Source of the DNA: UBA4733 sp036734945
Lineage (GTDB): Bacteria; Chloroflexota; UBA4733
Reading direction: 5' to 3'
Assembly: GCA_036734945.1 (NCBI GenBank)
Contig: DAIMXP010000008.1
Span: 28,534 to 92,533 of the forward strand
DNA: 64,000 nt
Numbering within the stretch: the first letter of the stretch is position 1; each line of letters starts with the position of its first letter. The translations under genes were made by a program, and so were the position numbers. The notes under the pieces were generated by a model, which worked only from the letters and a program-made list of their open reading frames with translations, had not been told where the DNA came from and did not search any database. Positions 8,942 through 18,147 of the stretch are shown piece by piece.

Positions 8942-9736
8942 ATGATCCTCGCGCCAATCACCGTCGCCATCAACGGGCATCCGCCAACCCTGACCGCCGC
9001 GAAGGCTGTTGCTGATCCGTGGAAGGGAAAGGTCGCTTTTGCTTTTCGGGAGCAGTGGGTGGGTGGATATTGGGAAGCGCCATGCGCGCTATCACTGGTC
9101 TTCCGCATCGCGCCCGCCTGGTTCAAGCAGACAGTGGTCACGAACCTGCTGAAGGCCACGATCGACGGCTTGGCCAACGTGGTTTTCAAGCCGGCCGGCG
9201 GTGGCCAACCCGGGCCGTATGCGCGCGAAGATTGGTGGATCACGCAATTGAAAGCCACGAAAGTCCTGTCAGAAGGCACCGAAGGCGTCTCTATCACCCT
9301 TGATCCGGTCGCAAGTGGGAATGGCTTGCCGGCACCAGCGTCAATTGACGTGACCATACCTGGCTCACCGCCGCTGTTGCCGGGCGACGCACGAGGCGCG
9401 GCAAAGGTCGCTGCGTGGCACCTACAATTCAAAGAGGGAATTCGGGTACAACTGCCGCAGGCGCCGACGAGTAATCTAGATGTCCGGTTCGACTTCATCG
9501 TCGAACCCAATCGCTTCAGCACCTCCGATCTGGACAACTTTTGTGTGCCGGCCGCCCAGAGCGTCGGCATCGCATTGGGTAATAACCCGGCCCGCTCAGA
9601 TCGCATACACCGCGTGACGGCTACGAAGACCCTGGCCAGCGTCGACGTGCCGGCAGGCACGCGGGTGCGAGTAGGAGCACTACTTGGAACTGGACCTATG
9701 ATCCGTAACCCTCAGTTGCACAATCCGAATTGCTGA
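8942..9736 (+). CDS. Tandem RusA-like (Holliday junction resolvase fold) protein
   Basis: The 264-residue protein starts 29 bases after brxL with an AGGAG site. Two segments resemble RusA endonucleases, whose core is DxDNxxK...D...K. The first (about 45-120) reads VVTNLLKATIDGL and ends ITQLKATK; the second (about 175-245) reads STSDLDNFC and ends IHRVTATK. The first lacks the DxD pair but keeps Asn68, Lys71 and Asp75; the second keeps Asp196, Asp198 and Asn199 but has Val instead of the Lys. The two halves look like an internal duplication in which each has lost different catalytic residues. RusA cuts four-way DNA junctions as a dimer; a fused pseudo-dimer is possible. Assignment rests on motifs only and needs a profile search. 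Confidence 0.55.
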   Translation: MILAPITVAINGHPPTLTAAKAVADPWKGKVAFAFREQWVGGYWEAPCALSLVFRIAPAWFKQTVVTNLLKATIDGLANVVFKPAGGGQPGPYAREDWWITQLKATKVLSEGTEGVSITLDPVASGNGLPAPASIDVTIPGSPPLLPGDARGAAKVAAWHLQFKEGIRVQLPQAPTSNLDVRFDFIVEPNRFSTSDLDNFCVPAAQSVGIALGNNPARSDRIHRVTATKTLASVDVPAGTRVRVGALLGTGPMIRNPQLHNPNC

Positions 9737-10057
9737 AAGGCCAGTTTTCGATGTGTCACGGGCTGAGACTCGCGATCGTCGAACGGAACAAGGCGTTGTG
9801 CCGGGTGAAGCCTTCAACCGCAGGTCTACCGGTCGCAACCAAACGACATGAGCGCAACGGCACCCAATAACAGCGAGGATGGCACCCTTCAGCCGCACGC
9901 CGCCATCGTGATTGAGGCGCTCGACGCGCGAGCCGTTTATCCTTGCCATGGGTCCGCCGCGAGATCAATTGTGTCCGGTCCGTCCTTGCAAGCGACGTTT
10001 CCGAAGTTCTTTGCCCATTCCTGCAAAGATTCCTACGGAATGGTTGCTCATGTAATG
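9737..10057. other. Gap between BREX segment and tRNA-Arg without a clear gene
   Basis: About 320 bases contain only short overlapping frames on both strands, none with a convincing ribosome site or recognisable motif. I see no transposase remnant. The stretch separates the last BREX-linked gene from a tRNA gene, so it is where an island boundary would be expected. Confidence 0.4.
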
Positions 10058-10130
10058 CGCCCCAGGAGGGAATCGAACCCCCGACCTATGGTTCCGAAGA
10101 CCATCGCTCTATCCGCTAAGCTACTGGGGC
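10058..10130 (-). tRNA. tRNA-Arg (anticodon UCG)
   Basis: Read on the minus strand the acceptor arms are GCCCCAG and CTGGGGC. The anticodon stem ATGGT/ACCAT encloses loop CTTCGGA with anticodon TCG, which reads CGA. The T arm contains GGTTCGATTCC. The discriminator is G and CCA is not encoded. A TATACT -10 element lies at 10152-10157, 22 bases upstream. It lies 321 bases beyond the last BREX-associated gene, a common type of integration site, although I could not find a repeated 3' end in the window. Confidence 0.95.
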
Positions 10131-10246
10131 AGGTGCGCACGCGAGAGTGCCAGTATACCACCGGCTCCGCTCGCTTCCTGCTGGCACACGTTGGTACACT
10201 AGGGGATGGCAGGTCGTGTCGGCCTCTTCAGCGGCGGGATTGAACA

Positions 10247-11059
10247 ATGGCGCAGAAATCGCGGCCGAACAACAACGCGCGAAAAGGCGGGGTGGCGCCG
10301 CGTGCAGCCGGCACGGGCGGCCAGCAGCCGCGACCGGCGCGACAGGGACCGATGATCGTGGGCAACGGGGCAAATCAAGCCCCGCGTCAGCCGGCGGCTA
10401 TTGGCACGGCTGACCGGCTCGAAACGAACAGCCGCCGCGTCCCGTCGGGCGCGGCGACGCCACCGGTGTCGCCCCTGCGCCGGCAGGGACAGCGCCAACG
10501 CGGACGCACGCCGCAAAGGCCGCCGAACCGGGGCAAGTGGGCTGCCGCCGGTGTCATCCTGATACTGGCAGTGCTGATCGCGGCGGTGCTCATCACCCGT
10601 AGTGTCCAGACAAAGCCGGCCGTACTGAAGGGCGAGGTCCAGCAAACGCCTTCCGCCAGCGGCATCCACGTCGCTGCGGGTACCACTATCCACTATGACT
10701 ACAATCCGCCCTCGTCGGGCCCGCATTATCCGACGCCGGCAAGTTGGGGCGTCTATCCAACGGCGCTGGCGCCCGGCGCCTGGGTCCACAACCTGGAACA
10801 CGGCGGCATCGTCGTACTCTATCAGTGCCCCAGCACCTGCACCAACGTGCAGGCGCAGATGCAGTCGCTCTACACGCAGATGCCCTTCGATGGTCAGTTC
10901 AATGAGAAGAAGGTCATCATCACGCCCTACGCGAACCTGGATCATCCCGTGCGCGTTCAAGCCTGGGGTTGGACGATGCCGCTCGATACGGTGGATACGG
11001 CTGCCATCAACGCCTTCTACCACGAACACGTCAACAAGGGACCCGAAGTGATCCCGTAA
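10247..11059 (+). CDS. DUF3105 family membrane-anchored protein
   Basis: The 270-residue protein has a basic, Pro/Arg-rich cytoplasmic N-terminus (about 1-95), one membrane segment (AAAGVILILAVLIAAVLI, about 98-115), and an outside DUF3105 domain. The domain signature is clear: PPSSGPHYP, WGVYPTALAPGAWVHNLEHG and IVVLYQCPS. DUF3105 proteins are widespread in Actinobacteria and Chloroflexota and their role is unknown; the conserved His residues suggest metal or ligand binding. The next gene starts 43 bases later, so an operon with the two envelope proteins is likely. Confidence 0.85.
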   Translation: MAQKSRPNNNARKGGVAPRAAGTGGQQPRPARQGPMIVGNGANQAPRQPAAIGTADRLETNSRRVPSGAATPPVSPLRRQGQRQRGRTPQRPPNRGKWAAAGVILILAVLIAAVLITRSVQTKPAVLKGEVQQTPSASGIHVAAGTTIHYDYNPPSSGPHYPTPASWGVYPTALAPGAWVHNLEHGGIVVLYQCPSTCTNVQAQMQSLYTQMPFDGQFNEKKVIITPYANLDHPVRVQAWGWTMPLDTVDTAAINAFYHEHVNKGPEVIP

Positions 11060-11102
11060 GGTCAGGCTGTTGCCGAATCGGGTTGCACCGGCGGGGAGCG
11101 CC

Positions 11103-13427
11103 ATGGCTGCCGGTCAGGAACACGCTGCCGCGCCAGACCAGCCGCGTCGCTGGCGGACCGTCTGGCGCGGTAGCGCACCATCGCTCGGCTTCCTGTTGTT
11201 CCTGTGCCTAGCTGAATTCGCCACGATGCTGCTGCCCGGTCCCTGGCGGCGCACCTATGTGGCGGCAGGCGACTTCAGTCAGCAGTTCTACGCCTTCCAA
11301 TCCTACGCCGCCCAACGCCTGGCGCAGGGACAGTTGCCGCTGTGGGATCCGTATATCCTGGGGGGGCAGGCTCACCTGGCGGACCCGCAGACCGCGCTGT
11401 TCTACCCGGTCGGCCTGCTGGTCAACCTGCTGGCCGGGCACGGGGGGCTGCCCTACGGCGCGCTGGAGTGGCGCGCCGCCGTTGACGTCCTGCTGGGGGC
11501 GCTCTTCACCTACCTGTTTGTCGGTCGCATCGCCGGTAGCCGGGTTGCCGGCGTGGTCGGCGCGACGGCCTTTTCCTTTGGCGGCTACCTTACCTCCTAT
11601 CCCCTGCCCCAACTGCCCGTGCTGGAAGCTTCAATCTGGCTGCCGCTGATCCTCTACTGCCTGGAACGCGGCCTCACCGCGCCACGCGGTCTCCAGGGTC
11701 TCGGCCGACCCGTGCAGCGCGTCAGCGCCGCCGGCGCCGCCTGGTTTGGTCTCGCCGGGCTGGCCGGCGCGGTGCTGCTGCTGGCGGGTCATGGTCAGAC
11801 TGCCCTATTGGCGGCCTACACCGTCGCCGGTTTCGCGCTGGTCCGCTGGCTGACACTGCGCCGGCCACCGCTCGTCACGACCTTTCAGTTCCTCCTTGCT
11901 GCGGCCGTTGCTGCCGGTCTCAGTGCGCCCCAGTGGCTGCCGACCTTGCAGTACCTGCCCGTCACCAACCGCGTCGCCCTGTCCTACGCTGCCGCCTCCG
12001 GCGGCTTCCAGTGGGCCGACTACCGACAGTTGCTGCTCCCCGGCGGCTACTTCTTGCGCAGTTGCTACGTCGGTGTGCTGCCGCTCTTCCTCGCCCTCAT
12101 CGCGCTGCGCCGCCGGCGCGCCTGGGCGTGGCTCGCCCTCTCCCTGATCGCCTTCCTCCTGGCCCTTGGCCGCTACGGCCCACTCTTCCCGCTCCTCTAC
12201 GGACGCCTGCCGGGCTTCGCCTCCTTTGAAGATCAGGAACGCGCCGCCTACCTGGTCACCTTTGCCCTGGCAGTGCTGGCCGGCCTTGGCGCAAGTGAAG
12301 TGATGTCGTGGGCACGGGAACGCCCTCTCCAGGGCTCCGTTCAGCGATGGTCTGGAGAGTGGTCCCCCGTGGCCACCATCGTCATCAGTGTTCCGGCTGT
12401 GACCCTCACCCTGGTTGGCGCCGCGTTGTTGCGCCAGTACGCGCCGCCGGCAAACGATCCGGCCCTGACCGCACCCCTGGCGGCGAATCTTGTGGCGGCC
12501 GCTTTCCTGGCGGGCGGCGCTTTGCTGGCGCTGATAGGGATTCGGCAACGTTGGGTGCCCGCGCTGCCGGCGGCAGCGCTGCTCTGCCTCCTGCCGGCTG
12601 TCAACCTGCTGGCTGCCGATGGCGATTTGGGCCGCACGACTGTCAACCCACTGCCGCCGGCGCCGGCGCAGGCCGCCGCCTACCTGCATCGCCAGCCGGA
12701 CCTCTGGCGCGTCGACACCCTGCGCGATGGCGAACTGCCTCGCAACATCGGCGCCCAGCTCGACCTCTCCTTCCCGCGGGGCAACGACCCGTTGGTGATC
12801 GTGCGCAGCGCGGCGCTGGCCGGGCAGGCAGACCGCTACAAGGTCTGGCAACTGTTCAACGTGCAGTACCTGCTCTCCCACCAGGACCCCGGCAACGGCT
12901 TCCAGAAAGTGGCCCAGCTCGACGGCTTCAACATCTTCCACATGCTCTATCCGCTGCCCCGCGCCTGGGCCGTGCGCGACATGGTCACGGCTGCGACTCC
13001 CGCGCAGGCGCTGGCGGCAACGATGGCACTGCAGCAGCCAGGGGCGAAGGCCGTGTTGGAAGCGCCACTCGGCATGGCGGTGCTCGGGCCGGCGCCGCCG
13101 CGCGACCAGCGGGAAGAATGGCTGCAGGCCGAGCCGGAGTACCTGCACATGCGCGTTACGCTCTCCGACAACGCGCTGCTGGTGATCAGCCAGCCCTACG
13201 CCCCTGGCTGGAACGCCACCGTCGACGGCCGGGCAGCGCCGATCCTGCGGGCCGACTACGCCTTCGATGGGCTGGCCCTGGCCGCCGGCAGTCACGATGT
13301 TGTCCTGCGCTACCTGCCGGCCGGCCTGCTGTCCGGTATAGCCGGTGCGGCTGTCGCCCTGGCGCTGCTCGTCGGCAGTGTGCTCCTGACCTGGGGATTG
13401 GTCAACCGTGCCAGCCGAACGCAGTAG
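11103..13427 (+). CDS. YfhO-like polytopic membrane protein
   Basis: The protein (about 774 residues from ATG 11103, which follows GGGGAG) begins with a membrane segment and then YVAAGDFSQQFYAFQSYAAQ, followed by LWDPYILGG, the hallmark of YfhO-type proteins in the GT-C fold. About a dozen hydrophobic segments fill residues 40-520. The C-terminal 200 residues form an outside beta-rich domain with the usual QPYAPGWNATVDG stretch and a last membrane helix. In Gram-positives YfhO is linked to glycosylation of lipoteichoic acid; here the acceptor is unknown. The next gene overlaps its end by 20 bases, indicating coupled translation. Confidence 0.8.
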   Translation: MAAGQEHAAAPDQPRRWRTVWRGSAPSLGFLLFLCLAEFATMLLPGPWRRTYVAAGDFSQQFYAFQSYAAQRLAQGQLPLWDPYILGGQAHLADPQTALFYPVGLLVNLLAGHGGLPYGALEWRAAVDVLLGALFTYLFVGRIAGSRVAGVVGATAFSFGGYLTSYPLPQLPVLEASIWLPLILYCLERGLTAPRGLQGLGRPVQRVSAAGAAWFGLAGLAGAVLLLAGHGQTALLAAYTVAGFALVRWLTLRRPPLVTTFQFLLAAAVAAGLSAPQWLPTLQYLPVTNRVALSYAAASGGFQWADYRQLLLPGGYFLRSCYVGVLPLFLALIALRRRRAWAWLALSLIAFLLALGRYGPLFPLLYGRLPGFASFEDQERAAYLVTFALAVLAGLGASEVMSWARERPLQGSVQRWSGEWSPVATIVISVPAVTLTLVGAALLRQYAPPANDPALTAPLAANLVAAAFLAGGALLALIGIRQRWVPALPAAALLCLLPAVNLLAADGDLGRTTVNPLPPAPAQAAAYLHRQPDLWRVDTLRDGELPRNIGAQLDLSFPRGNDPLVIVRSAALAGQADRYKVWQLFNVQYLLSHQDPGNGFQKVAQLDGFNIFHMLYPLPRAWAVRDMVTAATPAQALAATMALQQPGAKAVLEAPLGMAVLGPAPPRDQREEWLQAEPEYLHMRVTLSDNALLVISQPYAPGWNATVDGRAAPILRADYAFDGLALAAGSHDVVLRYLPAGLLSGIAGAAVALALLVGSVLLTWGLVNRASRTQ

Positions 13428-15336
13428 GCTGACGGCGCAGCGGCTGCGCCTGACGATTGGCCTTCTCACGCTGGCCGGCTTCCTGCTGCGTGCCGACGCT
13501 TTGGGCGCCAAAGAGCTGCGCGGCGACGAGAGCTTCGCCGCAGTCTTCTCGGCGCAGTCGCTCGGCGCCATCTGGGCCGGCCTGGGGCACAGCGAGCCGC
13601 ACCCGCCGCTCTACTACCTGTTGCTACACTGGATGATCGCCTTCGCCGGACCGAGCAACGTCTCGCTCCGCACGCTCTCCCTCTGCTTCGGCACGCTGGC
13701 CATCCCGGCCCTGGCCGTGGCAACCTGGCAGGCCTTTGGCGCACGCGCGGCCTTGTTGACGGCCGTGTTGACGGCGTGCAACCCCTTGCTCGTCTGGCAG
13801 GCGCAGGACGCTCGCATGTACGCCCAACTGGTCGGCTGCTCCGCCCTGACCCTGGCTGGAGCGCTGGCCGCCCTGCAGCACGGCCGCGGGCGGAGCCGGG
13901 CCGGCTGGGCAACCATCGTCGGCGCCGCCGCCACCTTGCTGACCCACTTCTACGGCCTGTTCGTTGTCGGCGGCCTGATCGTCGGACTGCTCATCGCCGG
14001 CTGGCGCACATCGCGGGACCGGCAGCGCTCGCTACAGCGCCTGGGGCTGCTGCTCACCCTGGAAGTGCTGGTACTGGCGTTGCCTTTGCTCTACCACGGC
14101 CGCAATGCCTTGGGTGGACATCCACCGTTTGCCGCGCTGAGTCTGGGCGAACTGGCCGCCAGCATCGGGCGGACCCTCGCCGCCGGCTTCGATGCCCCCA
14201 TTCCGCTGCGCAACCCGGCCAGCGTCATCGCCATCCTGCTGACCCTGGCCGGCGTGACCGTCGCCTGGCGCTGCGCTGCCGCCCCCCAGCGAACCAAGAG
14301 AGATGGTGCGGCCATGCGCGCCGTCCTGCTGGTGTGCCTTAGCCTGCTCACCCCCTTCGCCGGTTTGGCGACGCTGGAACTGCTACACCCCGCCTATCAG
14401 CCCGCCTACGCCGCCGTCCTGGCGCCGGCCTGGCTGCTCGCCGTCGGCGCGCTCGCCGCTCCTCGCCGGCCCTGGATCTGGCTCGGCGCGCTGCCGACGG
14501 TGCTGCTGCTGGGCCTCCTCGCCGAGCAGTCGCTCACCACCTACGCCCGCTCCCAGAAGAACCTCTCTTTCAGCCAGGCCGCCCTGCTCCTGCAGCAAGA
14601 CGGCCAGCCGGACGATCTGGTGCTGACCAACTATCCCGACCCCACGCTCAACTGGGTGTATACCCGTCAGGACGGCGGCACGCTGCCGATCCTGTTGGAG
14701 CCGGAGGCCATGCCGGTCAACCCGACCAATTTGAACCGCCGCATGATCAACCTGGGCGACGAGTACGATCGCCTCTGGTTCTGGACGCTACGCACCGCCG
14801 CCTGGGACCCACAGCACGCCACCGAAATCTGGTTGGATCGCCATACCCTGCCGCTGGCGACGCCACGGGCAGGCAACGTGGAGTTCCGGCTGTTCGAAAC
14901 GCCCCACGGCTTCCTGGCCCACACCGCGCCGTTGCCGGCCGTCACGTTTGGCAACCAGTTGCGCGTCCGCGGCGCCGCCTGGGCCACGGGCAGCGTCAGC
15001 GCCGGCAGCACGCTGCCGGTGACACTCTGCTGGCAGGCGGTCACCGTCCCGCAAGGGGATTACACGGCCTTCGTCCATCTGGAACAGGGAGCAACGCTCG
15101 GCGGGCAGGACGATCATCCGCCCATCAACGGCCTGAACCCGACGCACACCTGGCTGCCGGGCGAAAGCTTCCTGGACCAGTACCACGTCCAGATCCCAGC
15201 CACAACCGCGCCCGGCGTCTACGCGCTGCGCGTCGGCTTCTATACTCCAGCGACACTACAGCGGCTACCCTTGCAGGATGCCGCCGGCGCCGTCATCGGC
15301 GACGCGCTGACCATTGGGCAGGTGCTGGTGCGCTGA
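13408..15336 (+). CDS. GT39/ArnT-like glycosyltransferase (GT-C fold)
   Basis: The 642-residue integral membrane protein has RGDESF after the first helix, the acidic first-loop motif of GT-C enzymes that use lipid-linked sugars, then HPPLYYLLLHW and QAQDARMYAQ typical of the PMT_2 family. About ten membrane segments span residues 15-385. The C-terminal 250 residues are an outside domain with a beta-sandwich segment near 515-640. It begins at a GTG inside the end of the YfhO-like gene. A role in attaching sugars to cell-surface proteins or lipids is inferred. Confidence 0.8.
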   Translation: MPAERSRLTAQRLRLTIGLLTLAGFLLRADALGAKELRGDESFAAVFSAQSLGAIWAGLGHSEPHPPLYYLLLHWMIAFAGPSNVSLRTLSLCFGTLAIPALAVATWQAFGARAALLTAVLTACNPLLVWQAQDARMYAQLVGCSALTLAGALAALQHGRGRSRAGWATIVGAAATLLTHFYGLFVVGGLIVGLLIAGWRTSRDRQRSLQRLGLLLTLEVLVLALPLLYHGRNALGGHPPFAALSLGELAASIGRTLAAGFDAPIPLRNPASVIAILLTLAGVTVAWRCAAAPQRTKRDGAAMRAVLLVCLSLLTPFAGLATLELLHPAYQPAYAAVLAPAWLLAVGALAAPRRPWIWLGALPTVLLLGLLAEQSLTTYARSQKNLSFSQAALLLQQDGQPDDLVLTNYPDPTLNWVYTRQDGGTLPILLEPEAMPVNPTNLNRRMINLGDEYDRLWFWTLRTAAWDPQHATEIWLDRHTLPLATPRAGNVEFRLFETPHGFLAHTAPLPAVTFGNQLRVRGAAWATGSVSAGSTLPVTLCWQAVTVPQGDYTAFVHLEQGATLGGQDDHPPINGLNPTHTWLPGESFLDQYHVQIPATTAPGVYALRVGFYTPATLQRLPLQDAAGAVIGDALTIGQVLVR

Positions 15337-15437
15337 CCCACGGCACGGCCGCGGCCGGCTCCCGAAGGGAGACCCTGGCGTCAGCGCGACGTCGGCGTGA
15401 CCGCGCCTGCCCGCAAAGCTGGTAGAATAGCGGCCAC

Positions 15438-15509
15438 GGCGACGTGGCCAAGTGGTTAAGGCGGGGGTCTGCAAAATCCCTATCGGCGGTTCAATTCCGC
15501 CCGTCGCCT
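15438..15509 (+). tRNA. tRNA-Cys (anticodon GCA)
   Basis: Acceptor arms GGCGACG and CGTCGCC, anticodon stem GGGGT/ATCCC with loop CTGCAAA (anticodon GCA), T arm GCGGTTCAATTCCGC, discriminator T as expected for tRNA-Cys. CCA is not encoded. A -10 like TAGAAT lies at 15423-15428, close to the mature 5' end. It sits between the GT-C gene and the convergent ABC permease. Confidence 0.95.
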
Positions 15510-15577
15510 CTGGAGCATCATTGAGACAAGGGCGCAAACGGGGCGGGCGGGACGCCCGCGCTCCGGCCGTGTACGTC

Positions 15578-17104
15578 TCAGCGTGCTCGGAACTCCCGGC
15601 GAAAGAGCAGCAGCGTTGCCAGGAAGAACAGCAGGCTAAACGCGCCGAGCACGGCCACGTCGCCGGGGGTGCGTAGCACGCCGCGCAGCATGACATCTTG
15701 CAAGGTGCGGATGGCGTAGGTGGCCGGCAGCGCGTAGGAAACGGCGCGCACCGGCCAGACGATCGTGTCCAGCGAGACCAGGAAGCCGCTGAAGAACACG
15801 GAGGCAATCAGCACCAGCATGGCAATCTGGGCGGCCTGTTGCTCGCTGGAAGAGAGCATCGAGATGATGAAGCCGATCCCCAGGGAGCACAGCACGAGCA
15901 GCGCCAGCATGCCGAGGAAAATGCTCAGCGAGCCGAACACGGGCACGCCAAGTCCCAGCGTCAACAGCAGCACCAGCATGCCGCCGGTTACAGCGCAGAG
16001 GACGCCGTAGGAGAGGTAGTTGCCGATGACCACTTCGGCCGTCTTGACGGGGGCTGTCTGGAAGAGTTCCATCAACCCGAGCAAGCGTACCCGCGTCATG
16101 GAGAGGGCGCCGAGCGTTACCGCCAGATGTTGGAGCAGCAACACCAACACCGCTGGCGCGTAGAAGCCGATGGCCGTGGGGACGAAGGGGGCCACATTCT
16201 TCAAGCTCAGCGTGAAGGGGGCGCTCAACACATCGGGTGGAATGCGCTTGAACTGGGCCACCGTGGTGTCGAGCTGGGCGAGGTTCGTGCGGATCTGGTT
16301 GAGCTGGTCCGGTGTGGCAGAAGTGGCAGACGATGTGCTGCCAAGTTGGGTGTTGACCTGATCCAACGTGGTTTTCAGGCCATCGAGCGACGTTTTGATC
16401 TGCTGCAACTGGGCAATGGGTTGCTGGACGATCGGGATACCGGCCAGCGGTGAGGCGGCGACGGCGGCGGACGCCTGGGTAATGGAGGTATCCAGCGAAT
16501 CCACCTGGGTACGCAACTGCTGTACCTCGCTGCGGTAGGTACCGATTTCGGTCTGTGTACTCTGGAAAAGCTGGAGGTACTGCTGCGCCTGGCTGGAGAA
16601 GTTCTGTATCTGCCCCATTTGCCCTTGCGCATCGGCGATCGTCTTCTGGACCGCCTGCTGGTTGAGCGCCGATACCTGCTGCTGGATGTAGGCATCGGCA
16701 TAGCTCTGGCGTACCGGGTCGATCTCGTTGGTGAGCACCTGCACCTGGGCGTGCTTGCCCTGGGCCAGGATCTGGGTCGGGTCGCCCGGCAGTACCACGA
16801 CGATGTCGGCGGAGCCGTTGACGAGTGCCGCCTGCGCCTGCTGCACGTTGGTCGTTGTGCCAACGATGATGAGGTACTGGGAGAGTTCCTGGGGCGATAC
16901 CGCCAGCGTGGCCCCGGCGCCCTGCCCAGACGGCGTCACCAGCACGGCGCGCGGCTTGGGAGCGCCGATGTTCTCCCCTTCACCGAATAACAGCAAGATC
17001 AGGAAAGGACCCACGACCAGACTCACCATCAGCCAGGGTTGCCGCACTACTTCCGCCAGCCACTGGCTGAAGAAACTGGTAATGCGAATGAAGCTCCTCA
17101 GCAC
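15578..17104 (-). CDS. ABC-2 type transporter permease with large external domain
   Basis: The 508-residue protein has one N-terminal membrane helix (WLMVSLVVGPFLILLLFG), then about 260 outside residues, then five helices from about residue 310 (LLQHLAVTLGALSMTRVRLL onward) and a short basic tail. The external part is Gln-rich and probably coiled-coil (about 140-290), as in YhgE/Pip-like exporters. It starts with a GTG eight bases after the ATPase gene upstream; together they form a two-gene exporter. The substrate is unknown. Confidence 0.85.
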   Translation of the reverse strand: MLRSFIRITSFFSQWLAEVVRQPWLMVSLVVGPFLILLLFGEGENIGAPKPRAVLVTPSGQGAGATLAVSPQELSQYLIIVGTTTNVQQAQAALVNGSADIVVVLPGDPTQILAQGKHAQVQVLTNEIDPVRQSYADAYIQQQVSALNQQAVQKTIADAQGQMGQIQNFSSQAQQYLQLFQSTQTEIGTYRSEVQQLRTQVDSLDTSITQASAAVAASPLAGIPIVQQPIAQLQQIKTSLDGLKTTLDQVNTQLGSTSSATSATPDQLNQIRTNLAQLDTTVAQFKRIPPDVLSAPFTLSLKNVAPFVPTAIGFYAPAVLVLLLQHLAVTLGALSMTRVRLLGLMELFQTAPVKTAEVVIGNYLSYGVLCAVTGGMLVLLLTLGLGVPVFGSLSIFLGMLALLVLCSLGIGFIISMLSSSEQQAAQIAMLVLIASVFFSGFLVSLDTIVWPVRAVSYALPATYAIRTLQDVMLRGVLRTPGDVAVLGAFSLLFFLATLLLFRREFRAR

Positions 17105-17112
17105 AGGTTACG

Positions 17113-18051
17113 TCAGCTTTCTGCTTCGACAAGCCGCTTGAAGACCTCATCAAAAGAAGGGACGTACTCGCGCACCGCCGTCACTTTGCCGCCGACGGTC
17201 GCGAGCATCTGAGTCACCAATGGACTGGCGTGAGCCGCGTCGTCGACCATCACCCGCAAGTCGCCGTCGTCGGTCCAGCGAACCGCGTTGACACCGTCCA
17301 ACCCCCGCAGTTGCCGGAGGCCATCCGGCGTGAGATTCTCGACGGCGACCTCCACCACCTCGCCACGCATCGCCTGCCGACGCAAGGCGTCGGGCGAGCC
17401 AAGGGCGGCCAGCTTGCCCCGGTTCATGATGGCGACGTTGTCGCAATGCCGGATCTCTTCGATCAATTGCGTAGTAACAAAAACAGTCGTGCCCTGGGAG
17501 CGCAGACTGCGCAGGAACGCCCAGATCTTTTCCCGCAGCAACGGGTCAAGCCCTGCTGTCGGTTCGTCGACAAAGAGCAGCGTCGGATCGTGGACCAGGG
17601 CGCAGGCCAGCTCCAGGCGGCGCTGCATGCCGCCGGAAAGGTTGCGCGTCAGGCGGTCGCGGGCGTCCCAGAGCTCCAGCACTTGCAGCACTTCCCGCGC
17701 GCGCCTTCGCCGCTTGCGCCAACCGACGCCGAACAGACCGGCGACGAAGCGCATGTTCTCTCTGACGGTCAGGGTGGGGTACAGGAAGAAGCCCTGCGGC
17801 GAGTAGCCGATCTGCTCGCGCTGCCTGGTCGAGAAGTGCCGTGGGTCACTGCCCATCACGCGAATCTCGCCGCCATCCGGCTTCAGCACGCCGACGAGCA
17901 GGCGGATCGTTGTAGTTTTCCCGCTGCCGCTCGGGCCGATCAAGCCGAAGATCTGGCCCTGCTCCACGTTCAGGCTGAGATGCGCGACGGCTTCCGCCCG
18001 ACCGAACTTCTTGGACACGTCGACCAGAGTAACGACGCTCGCTGCTGCCAC
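17113..18051 (-). CDS. ABC transporter ATP-binding protein
   Basis: The 312-residue protein has Walker A GPSGSGKTTTIR near residue 38, the ABC signature LSGGMQRRLELA, Walker B LLFVDEPTAGLDP, and an H-loop region changed to VTTQLIEE, in which the usual His is replaced by Gln. The last 85 residues form the small C-terminal domain common in ABC-2 drug or polymer exporters. Upstream of its partner permease. The Gln in place of the H-loop His is worth noting for activity. Confidence 0.9.
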   Translation of the reverse strand: MAAASVVTLVDVSKKFGRAEAVAHLSLNVEQGQIFGLIGPSGSGKTTTIRLLVGVLKPDGGEIRVMGSDPRHFSTRQREQIGYSPQGFFLYPTLTVRENMRFVAGLFGVGWRKRRRRAREVLQVLELWDARDRLTRNLSGGMQRRLELACALVHDPTLLFVDEPTAGLDPLLREKIWAFLRSLRSQGTTVFVTTQLIEEIRHCDNVAIMNRGKLAALGSPDALRRQAMRGEVVEVAVENLTPDGLRQLRGLDGVNAVRWTDDGDLRVMVDDAAHASPLVTQMLATVGGKVTAVREYVPSFDEVFKRLVEAES

Positions 18052-18147
18052 GTCTTCCCCTCAGTCGCCGTCGCTCGTTCCGTCCGTTCGCTGAGCCAGG
18101 GGAACATGCAAATTCTATGCCGTGGGGAGTTGGGGGGCAGCGCCTAC

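Noticed and set aside
10058..10130. Direct-repeat attachment sites flanking the BREX segment at tRNA-Arg
   Set aside because: I found no second copy of the tRNA 3' end inside the window, and the left part of the island is outside it, so att sites cannot be claimed.
9848..10243. A 131-codon plus-strand frame across the tRNA-Arg gene
   Set aside because: It runs antisense through the tRNA and lacks a ribosome site and family motifs.
11805..13571. A 588-codon open frame on the minus strand
   Set aside because: It is antisense to the YfhO-like and GT-C genes and reads as low-complexity Arg/Gln text; no signal supports it.
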